A DNA stretch of 64,000 bases from Actinophytocola sp035995025 (GCA_035995025.1 DASYKY010000113.1:1-64000), one strand, 5' to 3'. Numbered from the stretch's first letter, positions 34,331 through 43,982 are shown. The notes: generated from the letters alone by a model not told the origin. Numbers and translations are program-made.

Positions 34331-35743
34331 ATGGCCCGACCGGCGAGCGGTAAGACACGCGAGAACGCGCGGTTGACCCGTGCCGAACAGGCGGAACGGG
34401 GAAGGGCATTGCGCGCGGCGGTACCCCGGACCAGCCATGCCGATTTCGAGGCCGGTTTCCGCAGGTCCGATCCGCTGGCCCAGCTGGAGAGCGAAGACGA
34501 GGCCCGCGTTGGGGAGTTGGTGCCGATCCGCTACGGACGGATGGCGGTCTCCCCGTTCACGTACTTTCGCGGAGCCGCGCTGCCGATGGCCAGCGACCTC
34601 GCCGGGACCGTTGACAGTGGCCTGACTGTGCAGAGCTGCGGCGACGCCCACCTCGCCAACTTCGGCATGTACGGCAGCTCCGAGCGGAACCTCGTCTTGG
34701 ACATCAACGACTTCGACGAGACATTGCCAGGGCCGTGGGAGTGGGACGTGAAGCGGCTCGCGACGAGTATGGAGGTCGTCGGCCGCAACAACGACTACCC
34801 GTCCCGGGTACGCCGGAGGATCGTGGTCGCGACCGTCGCCGAGTACCGCCGCGCGATGCGCGAGTTCGCCGCCTGGACCACGCTCGACGCCTGGCAGGCC
34901 CCGGCGAACGTTGCGCCGATGCGAGACCGGTTCGCGCCGATGCTCGACCTGGCCGAACGCAAGCGGCACGGCCTGGCAGAGCCGCATTCCCCGGATCACC
35001 TCGGTGCCCTCGGCCGGTTCGCCGGCCTGAGGAACGGCGAACCAAAGATCATCGCGGAGACTCCGCTGGTCGTGCCCGTCGACGAGCTTGCGGAGCCGGA
35101 CGCGGATGAGGTCGCCGCGGGCGTGCACGGGCTTCTTCGTGCCTACCGCAGAAGTCTCGAGCCGGAGCGGCGCATGTTGTTCGACCAGTACCGGTTCGTG
35201 GACCTCGCCCGCACGGTCGTCGGTGTGGGCGGCGTGGGCACCCGCTCGTGGCTGGTCCTCATGGTCGGCCACGACGAGCAGGATCTGCTGTTCATGCAGG
35301 CCAAGGAAGCGGGTCCGTCGGTGTTGGAGACGTTCACCAAGCCCAGCGAGTTCGACAACGCCGGCCGGCGGGTGGTCGTCGGGCAACGGCTCATGCAGGC
35401 GGTCGGCGACATCTTCCTCGGGTGGGTTCGGGGGAGCGACGACGGGCACAGGCGGGACTTCTACGTGCGACAGCTGCGGGACCGGAGGGGCCCGGCAGCG
35501 ATCGAGACCATGGCGCCGACGACGATGCAGGCCTACGGCGAACTGTGCGGACGGACCCTCGCGCGAGCTCATGCCCGCTCCGGTGACCGCGTCGCGATCG
35601 CTGCCTACCTCGGCTCCGGCGATGCCTTCGATCTCGCGGTGCGCGAGTTCACCGTCGCGTACGCCGATCAGAACGAACGCGACCACGCCACTCTGGTCGA
35701 GGCGATCAAGCGTGGCCGGATTCAGGCACAGTACGGGGTCTAG
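34331..35743 (+). CDS. DUF2252 family protein
   Basis: This 470-residue protein matches DUF2252. Its kinase-like core contains VQSCGDAHLANFG and LDINDFDETLPGPWEWDVKRLATS. FMQAKEAGPSVLETFTKPSEFDNAGRRVV and the C-terminal YGELCGRTLARAHARSGD complete the family pattern. The HxxN/D...DFD arrangement resembles aminoglycoside-phosphotransferase folds, but no activity is established. ATG 34331 has GAGG seven bases upstream. It is divergent from PPK2. Confidence 0.88.
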   Translation: MARPASGKTRENARLTRAEQAERGRALRAAVPRTSHADFEAGFRRSDPLAQLESEDEARVGELVPIRYGRMAVSPFTYFRGAALPMASDLAGTVDSGLTVQSCGDAHLANFGMYGSSERNLVLDINDFDETLPGPWEWDVKRLATSMEVVGRNNDYPSRVRRRIVVATVAEYRRAMREFAAWTTLDAWQAPANVAPMRDRFAPMLDLAERKRHGLAEPHSPDHLGALGRFAGLRNGEPKIIAETPLVVPVDELAEPDADEVAAGVHGLLRAYRRSLEPERRMLFDQYRFVDLARTVVGVGGVGTRSWLVLMVGHDEQDLLFMQAKEAGPSVLETFTKPSEFDNAGRRVVVGQRLMQAVGDIFLGWVRGSDDGHRRDFYVRQLRDRRGPAAIETMAPTTMQAYGELCGRTLARAHARSGDRVAIAAYLGSGDAFDLAVREFTVAYADQNERDHATLVEAIKRGRIQAQYGV

Positions 35744-35782
35744 CCGGTCAGGATACTTCGACAGCGGTGGTGGGGCAGGTGG

Positions 35783-37612
35783 TCAGGTCTGCGCCGCGTC
35801 CAGTGCGCTGTCGAGGGTGATGGCTGCGTCGATGAGCGCGAGGTGGGTGAAGGCCTGCGGGAAGTTGCCGATCTGTTCGCCGGTCAGGGCGATCTCCTCG
35901 GAGAACAGGCCGACGTGGTTGGCGTAGGTCAGCATCTTGTCGAACGCGAGCCGGGCGTCGTCGAGCCGGCCCATTCGCGCCAGCGCGTCCACGTACATGA
36001 AGGTGCACAGGGAGAACGTGCCCTCGGCGCCTCGGAGGCCGTCGGGTGAGGCGGCCGGGTCGTAGCGGTAGACGAGGCTGTCGGTGACGAGCTCCCGTTC
36101 CATCGCCTCCATGGTGGCCTCCCACAGCGGATCCTGCGGCGCGATGAAGCCGACGCTGCACATGCGCAGCAGGGACGAGTCCAGGACGTCGCTGCCGTAG
36201 TGCTGGACGAAGGCCCGCCGTCGCGTGCTCCAGCCGTTCTCCATGATCTGGTCGTAGATCCCGTCCCGCGCGGCGGTCCAGCGATCGATCGCGGCTGGTC
36301 GGCCGTGCGCGGCCGCGAGCCGGATGCCCCGGTCGAACGCGACCCAGCACATCAGCCGGCCGTAGGTGAAGTTCTCCCGTCCGCCGCGGGTCTCCCAGAT
36401 GCCCTCCTCCGGCATGTCCCAGTGTTCGGCGAGCCAGTCCAGCAGGTCGCAGACCGCCTGCCAGCCCATGTGCCCGAGCTGGATTCCACGCTGGTCGGCG
36501 AAGTAGATGCTGTCGAGCGCCTCGCCGTAGATGTCGAGCTGGAGTTGGCCGGAGGCGCCGTTGCCGATGCGGACCGGCCGCGAGCCACGGTAGCCCGACC
36601 AGTTGTCGACCGACTCCTCCTTGAGGTCGGAGGAACCGTCGACCCGGTACATGATGTTCAGCGGACCACCCTCGCCGCCGGTGTGTTCCCCCACCCGCTC
36701 GCGCAGCCAGCGGCTGAACTGTCTCGCCTCGTCGGTGAAACCGAGGCGCAGCAACGAGTACACGGAGAATGACGCGTCCCGGATCCAGGTGTAGCGATAG
36801 TCCCAGTTCCGTTCGCCGCCGATCTGTTCGGGCAGCCCCGCCGTCGGCGCAGCCACCAGGCCACCGGTCGGGGCGTAGGTCATGAGCTTGAGCGTGATGG
36901 CCGACCGCTGCAGCGTCTCCCGCCACCGTCCGGTGTAGGTCGAGCGCGCGACCCAGGACCGCCACCAGGCGACCGTCTCGTCGAACAGCTGCTGGAACTC
37001 GGCGACCCGGATCTCCCGGGGTGGCCCCGTCGCCGCCGACTCGAGCACTACGCCGCGCACGTCGCCGGCCGTGAGGTCGACCGAGAGCCGCAGGTCGTCC
37101 CCGTCGGCACGGATCCGGGCCAACCGCTCGTCGTCCGGCTCCCGCACCGGATGCAGGGTCAGCGTCAGGGCGCCGGAGGCGAAGACCGCACCGTGCTCGG
37201 TCAGCCGCATCGTGTGCGCGGCCCGCCCGTAGTCGAACCGCGGGGCGATTTCGCCCTCGAAGCTCACCCGCCCGCGGACGCAGCGCAGCATCCGCACCAG
37301 CCGGTGGCTGTCGGTCGCCTCGGGCGGCGAAGGCGGCATGAAGTCGACCACCTCGCCCACGCCGGCCTCCGTGATGAAACGCGTGACGAGGACGGCGGTG
37401 TCCGGGAGGTACATCTGCTTCACCTCGTAGCCGCCGCTCGCGGGCCGGACCTGGAACCGGCCCCCGCGTTCGGCGTCCAACAGCGCGCCGAACACGCTCG
37501 GCGAGTCGAATCGCGGGCAGCAGAACCAGTCGATCGCGCCGTCCGTGCCCACCAGCGCCGCCGTCTGCAGGTCCCCGATCAACCCGTGTTCCGCGATAGC
37601 CGTCTCGGTCAT
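35783..37612 (-). CDS. Glycoside hydrolase family 15 protein (trehalase/glucoamylase-like)
   Basis: The 609-residue protein starts with an N-terminal beta domain (IGDLQTAALVGTDGAIDWFCCPRFDSPSVF). The (alpha/alpha)6 catalytic domain then contains ERNWDYRYTWIRDASFSVY and later FDRGIRLA and DSSLLRMCSVGFIAPQDP. Actinobacterial relatives include the GH15 trehalases. ATG 37612 is preferred because GGGAGG lies just upstream; ATGs at 37630 and 37678 are alternatives. It is convergent with the DUF2252 gene and divergent from the amidotransferase gene. Confidence 0.88.
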   Translation of the reverse strand: MTETAIAEHGLIGDLQTAALVGTDGAIDWFCCPRFDSPSVFGALLDAERGGRFQVRPASGGYEVKQMYLPDTAVLVTRFITEAGVGEVVDFMPPSPPEATDSHRLVRMLRCVRGRVSFEGEIAPRFDYGRAAHTMRLTEHGAVFASGALTLTLHPVREPDDERLARIRADGDDLRLSVDLTAGDVRGVVLESAATGPPREIRVAEFQQLFDETVAWWRSWVARSTYTGRWRETLQRSAITLKLMTYAPTGGLVAAPTAGLPEQIGGERNWDYRYTWIRDASFSVYSLLRLGFTDEARQFSRWLRERVGEHTGGEGGPLNIMYRVDGSSDLKEESVDNWSGYRGSRPVRIGNGASGQLQLDIYGEALDSIYFADQRGIQLGHMGWQAVCDLLDWLAEHWDMPEEGIWETRGGRENFTYGRLMCWVAFDRGIRLAAAHGRPAAIDRWTAARDGIYDQIMENGWSTRRRAFVQHYGSDVLDSSLLRMCSVGFIAPQDPLWEATMEAMERELVTDSLVYRYDPAASPDGLRGAEGTFSLCTFMYVDALARMGRLDDARLAFDKMLTYANHVGLFSEEIALTGEQIGNFPQAFTHLALIDAAITLDSALDAAQT

Positions 37613-37787
37613 GGCGACCTCCCTGCTCATGTCCCTGTTCCCGCGCTCGGCCAGCCGGTGCTTGCGCTGCCGGACCACGCCGCATCCTCCGCCCGGCCGG
37701 ACCCGCTGGGGTCACCCCGGCGAGGTGATGCGTGTCGGCCGCGCGGGTCGCATCGTGAGTGCGTCGTGTGGCGACTGGAGGGGTCGT

Positions 37788-38633
37788 ATGTGTCGTTGGC
37801 TCGCGTACTCGGGCTCACCGGTGAGCCTGAATGATCTGCTCTACAAGCCGGAGAACTCGCTGGTCATGCAAGGCCAGCACGCCAGGCTCGGCGCCGAGAC
37901 CACGAACGGCGACGGCTTCGGGGTCGGCTGGTACGGGGACTTGTCGACGCCCGGGGTGTACCACAGCGTCCAGCCGGTCTGGCACGACCGCAACCTGCAG
38001 GAACTGGCCATTCAGGCCAGGGCCGGCCGGGTCTTCGCGCACATCCGTGCCGCCATCGGCTCCCCGGTGCAGGAGACGAACTGCCATCCGTTCCGTTACG
38101 GGCGGTGGCTGTGGATGCACAACGGCTACCTCGGGGACTTCCTCCGGGTGAAGCGCTCGCTGGTGCTCGAGGTCGAACCCACGCTCTACCCGGAGATCGC
38201 GGGTTCGACGGACTCCGAGGTGTTCTTCTTCCTCGCCCTGTCCTTCGGCCTCGAGCAGGACCCGCCCTCGGCGGTGGCCCGTGCGGTCGGGTTCATCGAG
38301 AGCACCGGGCGCGAGCACGGCGTCGAGCAGCCGATCCAGATGACTGTGGCGACGACGGACGGCGCCACCACCTGGGCGTTCCGGTACTCCAGTGATCACC
38401 GGTCGCGCTCGCTGTTCCGCAGCACGGAGGTCTCGACACTGCGCCACCAGTACCCGGACAATCCGGTGCTCCACGGGGTGTCCGAGGACGCCCGGCTCGT
38501 GGTGTCAGAGCCGATCGGCGGTCTGCGCGGGGCGTGGCACGAGGTGCCGGAGTCGACGTGCGTCATCACCCATCAGGGCATCTCCGAACTGCGCCCGTTC
38601 TCGCCGACTGCGCCGCAGGTGCTCATCAGCTGA
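37788..38633 (+). CDS. Class II glutamine amidotransferase (YafJ/EgtC-like)
   Basis: The 281-residue protein begins MCRWLAYSG, placing the N-terminal nucleophile Cys2 after Met removal. NGDGFGVGWYG, VFAHIRAAIG, NCHPFRYGRWLWMHNGYL and TDSEVFFFLAL complete the class II amidotransferase fold. It could hydrolyse a gamma-glutamyl amide. EgtC functions in ergothioneine synthesis, but no other egt gene is adjacent, so that role is not supported. A GGAGGGG site precedes ATG 37788. Confidence 0.88.
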   Translation: MCRWLAYSGSPVSLNDLLYKPENSLVMQGQHARLGAETTNGDGFGVGWYGDLSTPGVYHSVQPVWHDRNLQELAIQARAGRVFAHIRAAIGSPVQETNCHPFRYGRWLWMHNGYLGDFLRVKRSLVLEVEPTLYPEIAGSTDSEVFFFLALSFGLEQDPPSAVARAVGFIESTGREHGVEQPIQMTVATTDGATTWAFRYSSDHRSRSLFRSTEVSTLRHQYPDNPVLHGVSEDARLVVSEPIGGLRGAWHEVPESTCVITHQGISELRPFSPTAPQVLIS

Positions 38634-38639
38634 GGCGCT

Positions 38640-39611
38640 GGCGCCGATTCGCGTTGTCAGACCAACACCGAGGGTGGCAGGACTCGCCTGCCTCCTCGAG
38701 CCGGCCCGCGCAGTACTGGCGGATGGTTCCAAGGCGCGGTAGCGAGTTCCACCCGGTTCCATGATCGCGACCAGCAGGCTCTGGTCGGTGAGCCCGGCCA
38801 GGATCGTCGCGACGGCACCGGCCGGTACCGGCGTCCATCCGGCCAGCACCGTCGCCGCCGCGGTCGCGGTCGCGGTGAACGGGCCCGCGAACGTCGAGAC
38901 CCGGCGCAGCACCGCCTGCCCGGGTTCGTGCAGCAGCGGCTGCCGGCCAGGAGCCGTTCCACCAGGACCACCACGCCGTCCAGCAGGTGCTCGCAGTTGT
39001 CCAGCACGAGCAGCGTCTCCCGCTCGGCGAGCCAGCCCAGCACGTTGTCCGCCGGCGAACGACTCTGGCTCTCGCCGAGGCCGAGCGCGTCCGCGATCGT
39101 CGGCGCGATCATCAGCGAATCGGTCACCGGCACCAGGTCGACATAGCAAACCCCGTCGGCGAACCCGCCGGTGACCTCGGCGGCGACGCTCAAGGCCAGG
39201 CGAGTCTTGCCGACCCCGCCCGGTCCGACCGCCGTGACCAGGCGGTGCTCGCGCAGCGCATCGACCAATGCCGCCCGCTCGGCCACCGCCCCACGAACGG
39301 CGTCAGCCGCGACGGCAGCGCGACGGCAGCGCGACGGTGGCCGTGGTGACCAGGTCCGACCGAGACGCCGGCCGCGTAGTCGCTGCCACCGTCGCCAGAG
39401 CCCGGCGATCTGCCACCCGAAGCTTCCGCAGCAGCGAGGAAACGTGACTCTCGACGGTGCGGACGGAGATGAACAACCGGGCACCGATCTCCGCGTTGGT
39501 CAGATGCTCACCCAGCGCCGCCAGCACCTCGCCCTCCCGGGCTGAGACACCGGCTTCGGGCGCTACCCGCTGATCAGCCACCCTCCGATTGTGATATTCA
39601 GCAGGAACCAT
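38640..39611 (-). pseudogene. Broken LuxR-type regulator (HTH plus NB-ARC ATPase)
   Basis: Three frames on the minus strand together give one family. First, a LuxR helix-turn-helix near 39370-39560 (VSAREGEVLAALGEHLTNAEIG, then SVRTVESHVSSLLRKL). Second, an NB-ARC ATPase at 38960-39290 (RLVTAVGPGGVGKTRLAL, TLLVLDNCEHLLDG). Third, pieces such as FAGPFTATATAAATVLAGW and TIRQYCAGRLEEAGES in other frames. The frames change near 39300, 38950 and 38720, and the usual long C-terminal domain is missing. Confidence 0.8.
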
Positions 39612-39767
39612 CCAACGTTTACTGTGCAGCCAGTCGCTGGAGAATTGCTCCGGCGATCCGCACAATTATAGCGAGAGGTCACGGGCGATTGATGGGTAGA
39701 AGCAGGCGCTGCTCGAATGCCAGTCGCGCGCGTGTTCAATCGGCGTCCGCCAAGGAGCCGCCGGCAG

Positions 39768-40463
39768 CTACGGGAGGGTCTTCCGCCCGGGCTCCACGTC
39801 GGTCTCTTCGAAGCGCACCTCTGCCGCGTCCTTGCGTTTCGCGGTCACCCGGTAGCTGAACTCGCATTCGGTGTCAGCCGAGCGCGTTGAGCGTACGGTG
39901 AAGCCGGACGCCTCCCGCTCAGTCACGTAGAGGCCGTCGTTTCTGTCGTACTGCGTCAGAAAGACGTGATACGGGATAGCGGCGATCACCGAGGCGAACA
40001 TCTCGTCGAGCTCGACGCGGGCGTAACCGTCGCTGAGGCGGCCGAAGCCGAAGTCCTCGAACCAGCTCTCTGGGCTCTCGACGGCGTAGAGAAGACGAAG
40101 AGAGCCGTCGGCGACGCGGATGGCGGCCGACTTCGGTTGGCTCGACGTCAGCCGGCCGTTGACGTGCAGCCCCCCGTTGACGTTCACCTTCCCGTCGAAG
40201 TTCCCGGCGAAACCCTCGGCGGATGAGGCCCAGATACCGAACGCGTTCGTGCCGATGTGCGCCGTCGCGATGACGCCGTTGGCATTGTGTGTGTCGTTCT
40301 GTGCGTGGACTGCGGCGCCGTTTTCTCCGAGCGCATTGCCGCAGCGTGCCTCAACGCCGTTCTTGTTTCCCACCATGAACCCGCCGACGCCGATATTGGC
40401 GCCATTGCATTGGAACCCGATCTCCGTTGGGCCGGTCGCGGTGAACTGCCTGTCAGAGCTCAT
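39768..40463 (-). CDS. Uncharacterised protein with Gly/Asn-rich repeats and S74-like C-terminal region
   Basis: The 231-residue protein begins with a Gly/Asn/Ala-rich segment (residues 15-100, units like GVGGFMVGNKNGVEARCG). It continues with VNVNGGLHVNGRLTSS and a C-terminal part (LLYAVESPESWFEDFG ... GLYVTEREASGFTVR). The latter resembles the beta-domains found next to intramolecular-chaperone or fibre-like proteins. No signal peptide is seen. GGGGAG before ATG 40463 sets the start. Function is unknown. Confidence 0.7.
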   Translation of the reverse strand: MSSDRQFTATGPTEIGFQCNGANIGVGGFMVGNKNGVEARCGNALGENGAAVHAQNDTHNANGVIATAHIGTNAFGIWASSAEGFAGNFDGKVNVNGGLHVNGRLTSSQPKSAAIRVADGSLRLLYAVESPESWFEDFGFGRLSDGYARVELDEMFASVIAAIPYHVFLTQYDRNDGLYVTEREASGFTVRSTRSADTECEFSYRVTAKRKDAAEVRFEETDVEPGRKTLP

Positions 40464-40664
40464 CGAAGCTCCCCTTCTCGAAGCCGAGCGCACTGGACCG
40501 TACTCCGTCATTGAGCAGCGGTTATGCCGGCGACTCCTCTGGGTGACCTCGTCATCTGCGCAGCAACGGACCTACTCGCCGGCCCGTCTTCTTCAGCCGG
40601 CACACAATACGGAAATCGTCCGCGCGTCCAATTCCGTTTCTCAGACCTGCCGATTCCGCGGCTG

Positions 40665-41561
40665 TTAGCGGTCGCGCTCCTTGGCGAGGAAGCGCTCGAG
40701 CTCGGCCCCCAGCTCGTCCGCGCTCGGTAGCGCCTCGCCTTCCGAGACGAGCAGATTCTCCGATGCCTCGGTGAACGCGTCGTACTGTCGTTCCAGTTCC
40801 TCGACCACCTGCGCGGCCTCCGTCGACTCGGCCACCTGGCGGTCGATCTCGGCGGTGGTCCGCTCCGCGGACTCGTGCAGACCGTCCGTCTGGATCACCA
40901 GGCCCGTCGACTTCGTCAGCCCCTCGAGCAGCACGAGCGCGGCGGCCGGGTAGGTGGCTTGCGCGAGGTAGTGCGGCACGTAGGCGGCGAAGCCCATGGC
41001 GTCGTGACCGGCTTCGCCGAGGCGCAGCTCCAGCAGCGCCGACAGGTGGCCCGGCACCTGCACCCGGTTGAACGGCGACTTGTCCGTGACCAGCTCGGGC
41101 CTGGTGGCGTGGGAGATCACCGACAGCTTGCGAGTGTGCGGGACGCCCATCGGGATGCCGTGGAAGCTGACGGTGAGCCGCACTCCCCACCGCTCGACCA
41201 GGCCGCGCACGGCCGCGACGACCGCCTCCCACCGCCGGTCCGGCTCCGGTCCGGTCATCAGCAGGAACGGAGCGCCGTTCGTGTCCTGCAGCAGGTGAAC
41301 GACCAGCTCGGGCGCGTCGTAGGTTTCCCAGCGGTCGGTGGCAAAGGTCATCGTGGGACGTCGCGCTCGGTAGTCGAGCAGGTCGTCGACGTCGAACCGC
41401 GCAACCACCCGGTGCTCGTTGGTCTCCAGCAGGTGGTCGACCAGCGTCGAACCGGCGGAACCGGCATCCATGAAGCCGTCGAAGTGGTGCAGCAGCACCG
41501 CTCCGGCCAGATCAGGAACGTCGGAGTCGACCTCGAACAGTCCCTCCGGGTCCAACGCCAC
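40665..41561 (-). CDS. PAC2 family protein
   Basis: The 298-residue protein matches the PAC2 (proteasome assembly chaperone-like) family of actinobacteria: VLLHHFDGFMDAGSAG, FDVDDLLDYRARRP, LLMTGPEPDRRWEA, HGIPMGVPHTR and GFAAYVPHYLAQATYPAAAL. Bacterial roles are poorly defined. The GTG at 41561 is taken because GGGAGG lies six bases upstream. The C-terminal 50 residues are acidic and helical. Confidence 0.88.
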   Translation of the reverse strand: MALDPEGLFEVDSDVPDLAGAVLLHHFDGFMDAGSAGSTLVDHLLETNEHRVVARFDVDDLLDYRARRPTMTFATDRWETYDAPELVVHLLQDTNGAPFLLMTGPEPDRRWEAVVAAVRGLVERWGVRLTVSFHGIPMGVPHTRKLSVISHATRPELVTDKSPFNRVQVPGHLSALLELRLGEAGHDAMGFAAYVPHYLAQATYPAAALVLLEGLTKSTGLVIQTDGLHESAERTTAEIDRQVAESTEAAQVVEELERQYDAFTEASENLLVSEGEALPSADELGAELERFLAKERDR

Positions 41562-41596
41562 CGCATACCTCCCAATGTGATGCCTACACCACCCCA

Positions 41597-42203
41597 TTGA
41601 ACCAACGTTGGACTGCCATCGAGCATTCCTGGCCGGATTATCTGAGATTTTTGCGTTATGCCGAGCGCGTCGGCGACCGAGCGGGCCAGGCAGTGCGCGG
41701 CTGTGCGGCGGGTACGGCCGCCGAGCTGACGCCGCACTGGGAACTGGTGGCCGTGAGCGGTTCGATCACCGCGGCCGTGCGCGCGCCAACCGATCTCACC
41801 GAGGTCGAGTCGCCGACACCGACCGTGCCTGGTTCCTGCTGGCGATGTGGATCTCCACCGGTCTCGGCGCCGACTGTCGGATGCTGGAAGCCGGACCGGA
41901 CGCTCATCGTCGACCTGATCGCCTGCTGCTCACGCCTGCACACGCTCACCGGCGGCGCACCACCGGCGTTCGAGCTGCGGCACTTCGACTCCGTGTGGGT
42001 GGAGACGGGAAAGGTGATGACCGACGACGGCCGGATCTACCGCGAAGGGCAGTACAGGAGTACGACTCGGGCACGCCGCTGCCGGCCGGCGAGGCGGGGC
42101 GGCGCTGATGGCCGAGGCGGTGCGGCACTTCCGCAGGCTCAACTCCGCCGAAGTGCGGTCGCTGGAACTGATCTGGGACGGCATCGGCGACTGGCGGGCG
42201 TAG
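41597..42203 (+). pseudogene. Frameshifted uncharacterised gene
   Basis: Meaningful-looking sequence moves among frames on the plus strand. It reads LTPHWELVAVSGSITAAVRAP at about 41725-41790, then WFLLAMWISTGLGADCRML in a second frame. IVDLIACCSRLHTLTGGAP and FELRHFDSVWVETGKVM return to the first frame, and ALMAEAVRHFRRLNSAEVRSL runs up to the TAG at 42201-42203. It reads as one soluble protein of about 200 residues broken by at least three frame changes. The family is not recognised. Confidence 0.5.
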
Positions 42204-42222
42204 CCGGGGCATCAACGAAAAA

Positions 42223-42254
42223 GGCCCGCCGCCGTTGCATCACGGCCGCGGGCC
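42223..42254 (-). terminator. Rho-independent-type terminator, minus strand
   Basis: A 13-base stem (GGCCCGCCGCCGT against ACGGCCGCGGGCC, one mismatch) with a 6-base loop is directly bordered by AAAAA on the plus strand, so a minus-strand transcript would end in a U-run. No established minus-strand gene lies just upstream, except a possible 45-codon frame at 42277-42414. Confidence 0.6.
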
Positions 42255-42276
42255 ACTCTTACCTTTCCGTTGTGGG

Positions 42277-42414
42277 TCAGGCAGGCCTCGCGGTCAGCGG
42301 AGCCACCAGCAGCGCCGCACAGAGTGCAACTCCGCCGACGAGCCGGACCCGGTAGCGCTGGCAGGGGAGCGAAGATCGTCTTCGCGGTAGGTGCGGCGTT
42401 ACGCTGAGGTACAT
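42277..42414 (-). CDS. Possible small hydrophobic peptide
   Basis: A 45-codon minus-strand frame ends in one hydrophobic helix (LVGGVALCAALLVAPLTA) after a basic stretch (PRRRSS). It is followed 22 bases later by a terminator oriented the same way. Its ATG overlaps the start of the divergent plus-strand gene through the palindrome CATG. It has no clear ribosome site, so it may be chance. Confidence 0.22.
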   Translation of the reverse strand: MYLSVTPHLPRRRSSLPCQRYRVRLVGGVALCAALLVAPLTARPA

Positions 42415-43708
42415 GTACCGGCCGGGGTGGTGGAATTTCCTGCTGGGTCTGCGACCGGTGCAGCGCCTGCTGACGCAGGAGGTCAGCGAGGCCGTGGACC
42501 GGGCGTTCGAGCGGTCCACGGAGGGCCAACGCGCGAAGCGGCTCGCGGCCGACCGGCGCGAGGCCGCCCTCGAGCGGGAGGCCGCCAAGCTGCGGCAGGA
42601 CATCTCCGTCCTCGCGGGCCGTGTGGTCGAGTCGGAAGGCCGCATGGCCGAGGTGGCGCGCCGGGCGATCGAGTTGGAGGGCCGCGTCGACTCGCTCCGT
42701 GCGGCGAACAAGCGCCTCGAAACGGAGAACGTCGAACTGGCTCGGCGAGGCGAGATCCTCCGCAAGCGAGCGACCACCGAGGACGACCGCCGATGGGCCG
42801 ATCTTCTGCGCGCGGAGAACGTCCCGGTCCGTCCGCGCTCCGGCCGTTCCGACTCCCGTGCCGGGTGCGACGTGTTCGCCTGCCTGGACTGCGGATCGAT
42901 GCTGATCCTGGAAACCCCGGCCGCGGACGAGCCGAGGTGGCGCCGCCCAGCCGGCAAGGGCTGCCACACCTGCGCCGACCTCCCGTGCTCGCGGCCGCCC
43001 GAGCGGTCCGTCGCGGAACCACCCGCGGTGGTCGAAACGGATCTCCCCGTGCCGGGCACACGCCAGGAACGCGAGGACATCGCCGCGGAACTGGTGGCGG
43101 GTCTGGCGAAGAACTCCCCGGTCGAGGTAGCCGCCGACGCGTATGCCAAGAAGGCGGCCGAGCTCACCCGCGAGGTACTGGAGCGAATCTCGCCGACGGA
43201 GTCCTCGAGCCTGGATGTCCTGGCCGCCGGACTGGACAAGGTCTCGGACACGGTCGGGTCGGGTATCGCGTGGTGCGCAACGGAGCTGCTGGGAATGCCG
43301 GAGTTCCTCGGCAAGGTCCTGGGCCACGTCGTGGCGGAGCTGGTGACCGACCCCCTGCACCTGAAGGAAATCGCCCGGGCCGTCCGCGTGGTCGACACTG
43401 TCGCGTGTGCCCTGGAGGGCGACCTGAGCAGGTGCGCGAGCCTCCGCCACCTGGCGGTCATGGACCTGGGGCAGACAGAGTTGGCAGACCTGTTGAAGGA
43501 TGTCGCCAAGGATCCAGAGGTGGCCAAGATACTGGACGAGATCACCAAGGACGTCGCCGACGTCGAACTGGCCGAACGCCTGCGAGAGTCCCTGTCCAAG
43601 GCGATAGAGCTGCACGAACCGGCCGAACTGGCCAAAGCCCTCGAGGAACCGGCCACGATCGAGAGACCGGACCAATGGTTCCGACCCGGACGCATATTCG
43701 GCTTCTAG
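42413..43708 (+). CDS. Uncharacterised coiled-coil protein with Cys cluster
   Basis: The 431-residue protein is not recognised. Residues 20-130 are charged heptads (RREAALEREAAKLRQDIS, EVARRAIELEGRVDSLRAAN), predicted coiled coil. Residues 155-200 contain CDVFACLDCGS and GCHTCADLPC, a likely four-Cys zinc site. The C-terminal half is helical and acidic (LADLLKDVAKDPEVAKILDE). There is no signal or membrane segment except a weak hydrophobic N-terminus (WWNFLLGL). Confidence 0.7.
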   Translation: MYRPGWWNFLLGLRPVQRLLTQEVSEAVDRAFERSTEGQRAKRLAADRREAALEREAAKLRQDISVLAGRVVESEGRMAEVARRAIELEGRVDSLRAANKRLETENVELARRGEILRKRATTEDDRRWADLLRAENVPVRPRSGRSDSRAGCDVFACLDCGSMLILETPAADEPRWRRPAGKGCHTCADLPCSRPPERSVAEPPAVVETDLPVPGTRQEREDIAAELVAGLAKNSPVEVAADAYAKKAAELTREVLERISPTESSSLDVLAAGLDKVSDTVGSGIAWCATELLGMPEFLGKVLGHVVAELVTDPLHLKEIARAVRVVDTVACALEGDLSRCASLRHLAVMDLGQTELADLLKDVAKDPEVAKILDEITKDVADVELAERLRESLSKAIELHEPAELAKALEEPATIERPDQWFRPGRIFGF

Positions 43709-43790
43709 GCTCGACGACAGGGGACAGGTCCCTGACCGACGCGGACGATCCAGCTGTCCGGTGTAGACGGTCATCGTCGGGGAGCGGTGA

Positions 43791-43982
43791 GTGGCGCGGC
43801 GGTCGACGGCGCGGTTGGTGCTCGACTTCAACCGCGCGACGAACCTGCCCTGCGCCTTCACCGACTTCGCCACCTGCCCGCTGCCGCCGGACGGCAACCA
43901 CCTGCCGTTCGCCGTGACGGCCGGCGAGCTGCTGCCCCACGAGCGCCGCCGGGACGCGCCCACTCCGCGGCGCGAGTCGTGA
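43791..43982 (+). pseudogene. DUF1684 C-terminal fragment
   Basis: The 63-codon frame reads VLDFNRATNLPCAFTDFATC and then PLPPDGNHLPFAVTAGE, the conserved end of DUF1684 proteins (normally over 200 residues). Everything before it is missing, so it is a remnant. Its stop overlaps the GTG of the following acetyltransferase frame. Confidence 0.7.

Noticed and set aside
37788..38633. Assignment as EgtC of ergothioneine synthesis
   Set aside because: The N-terminal Cys amidotransferase fold fits, but no egtA, B, D or E gene is adjacent, so only the general family is called.
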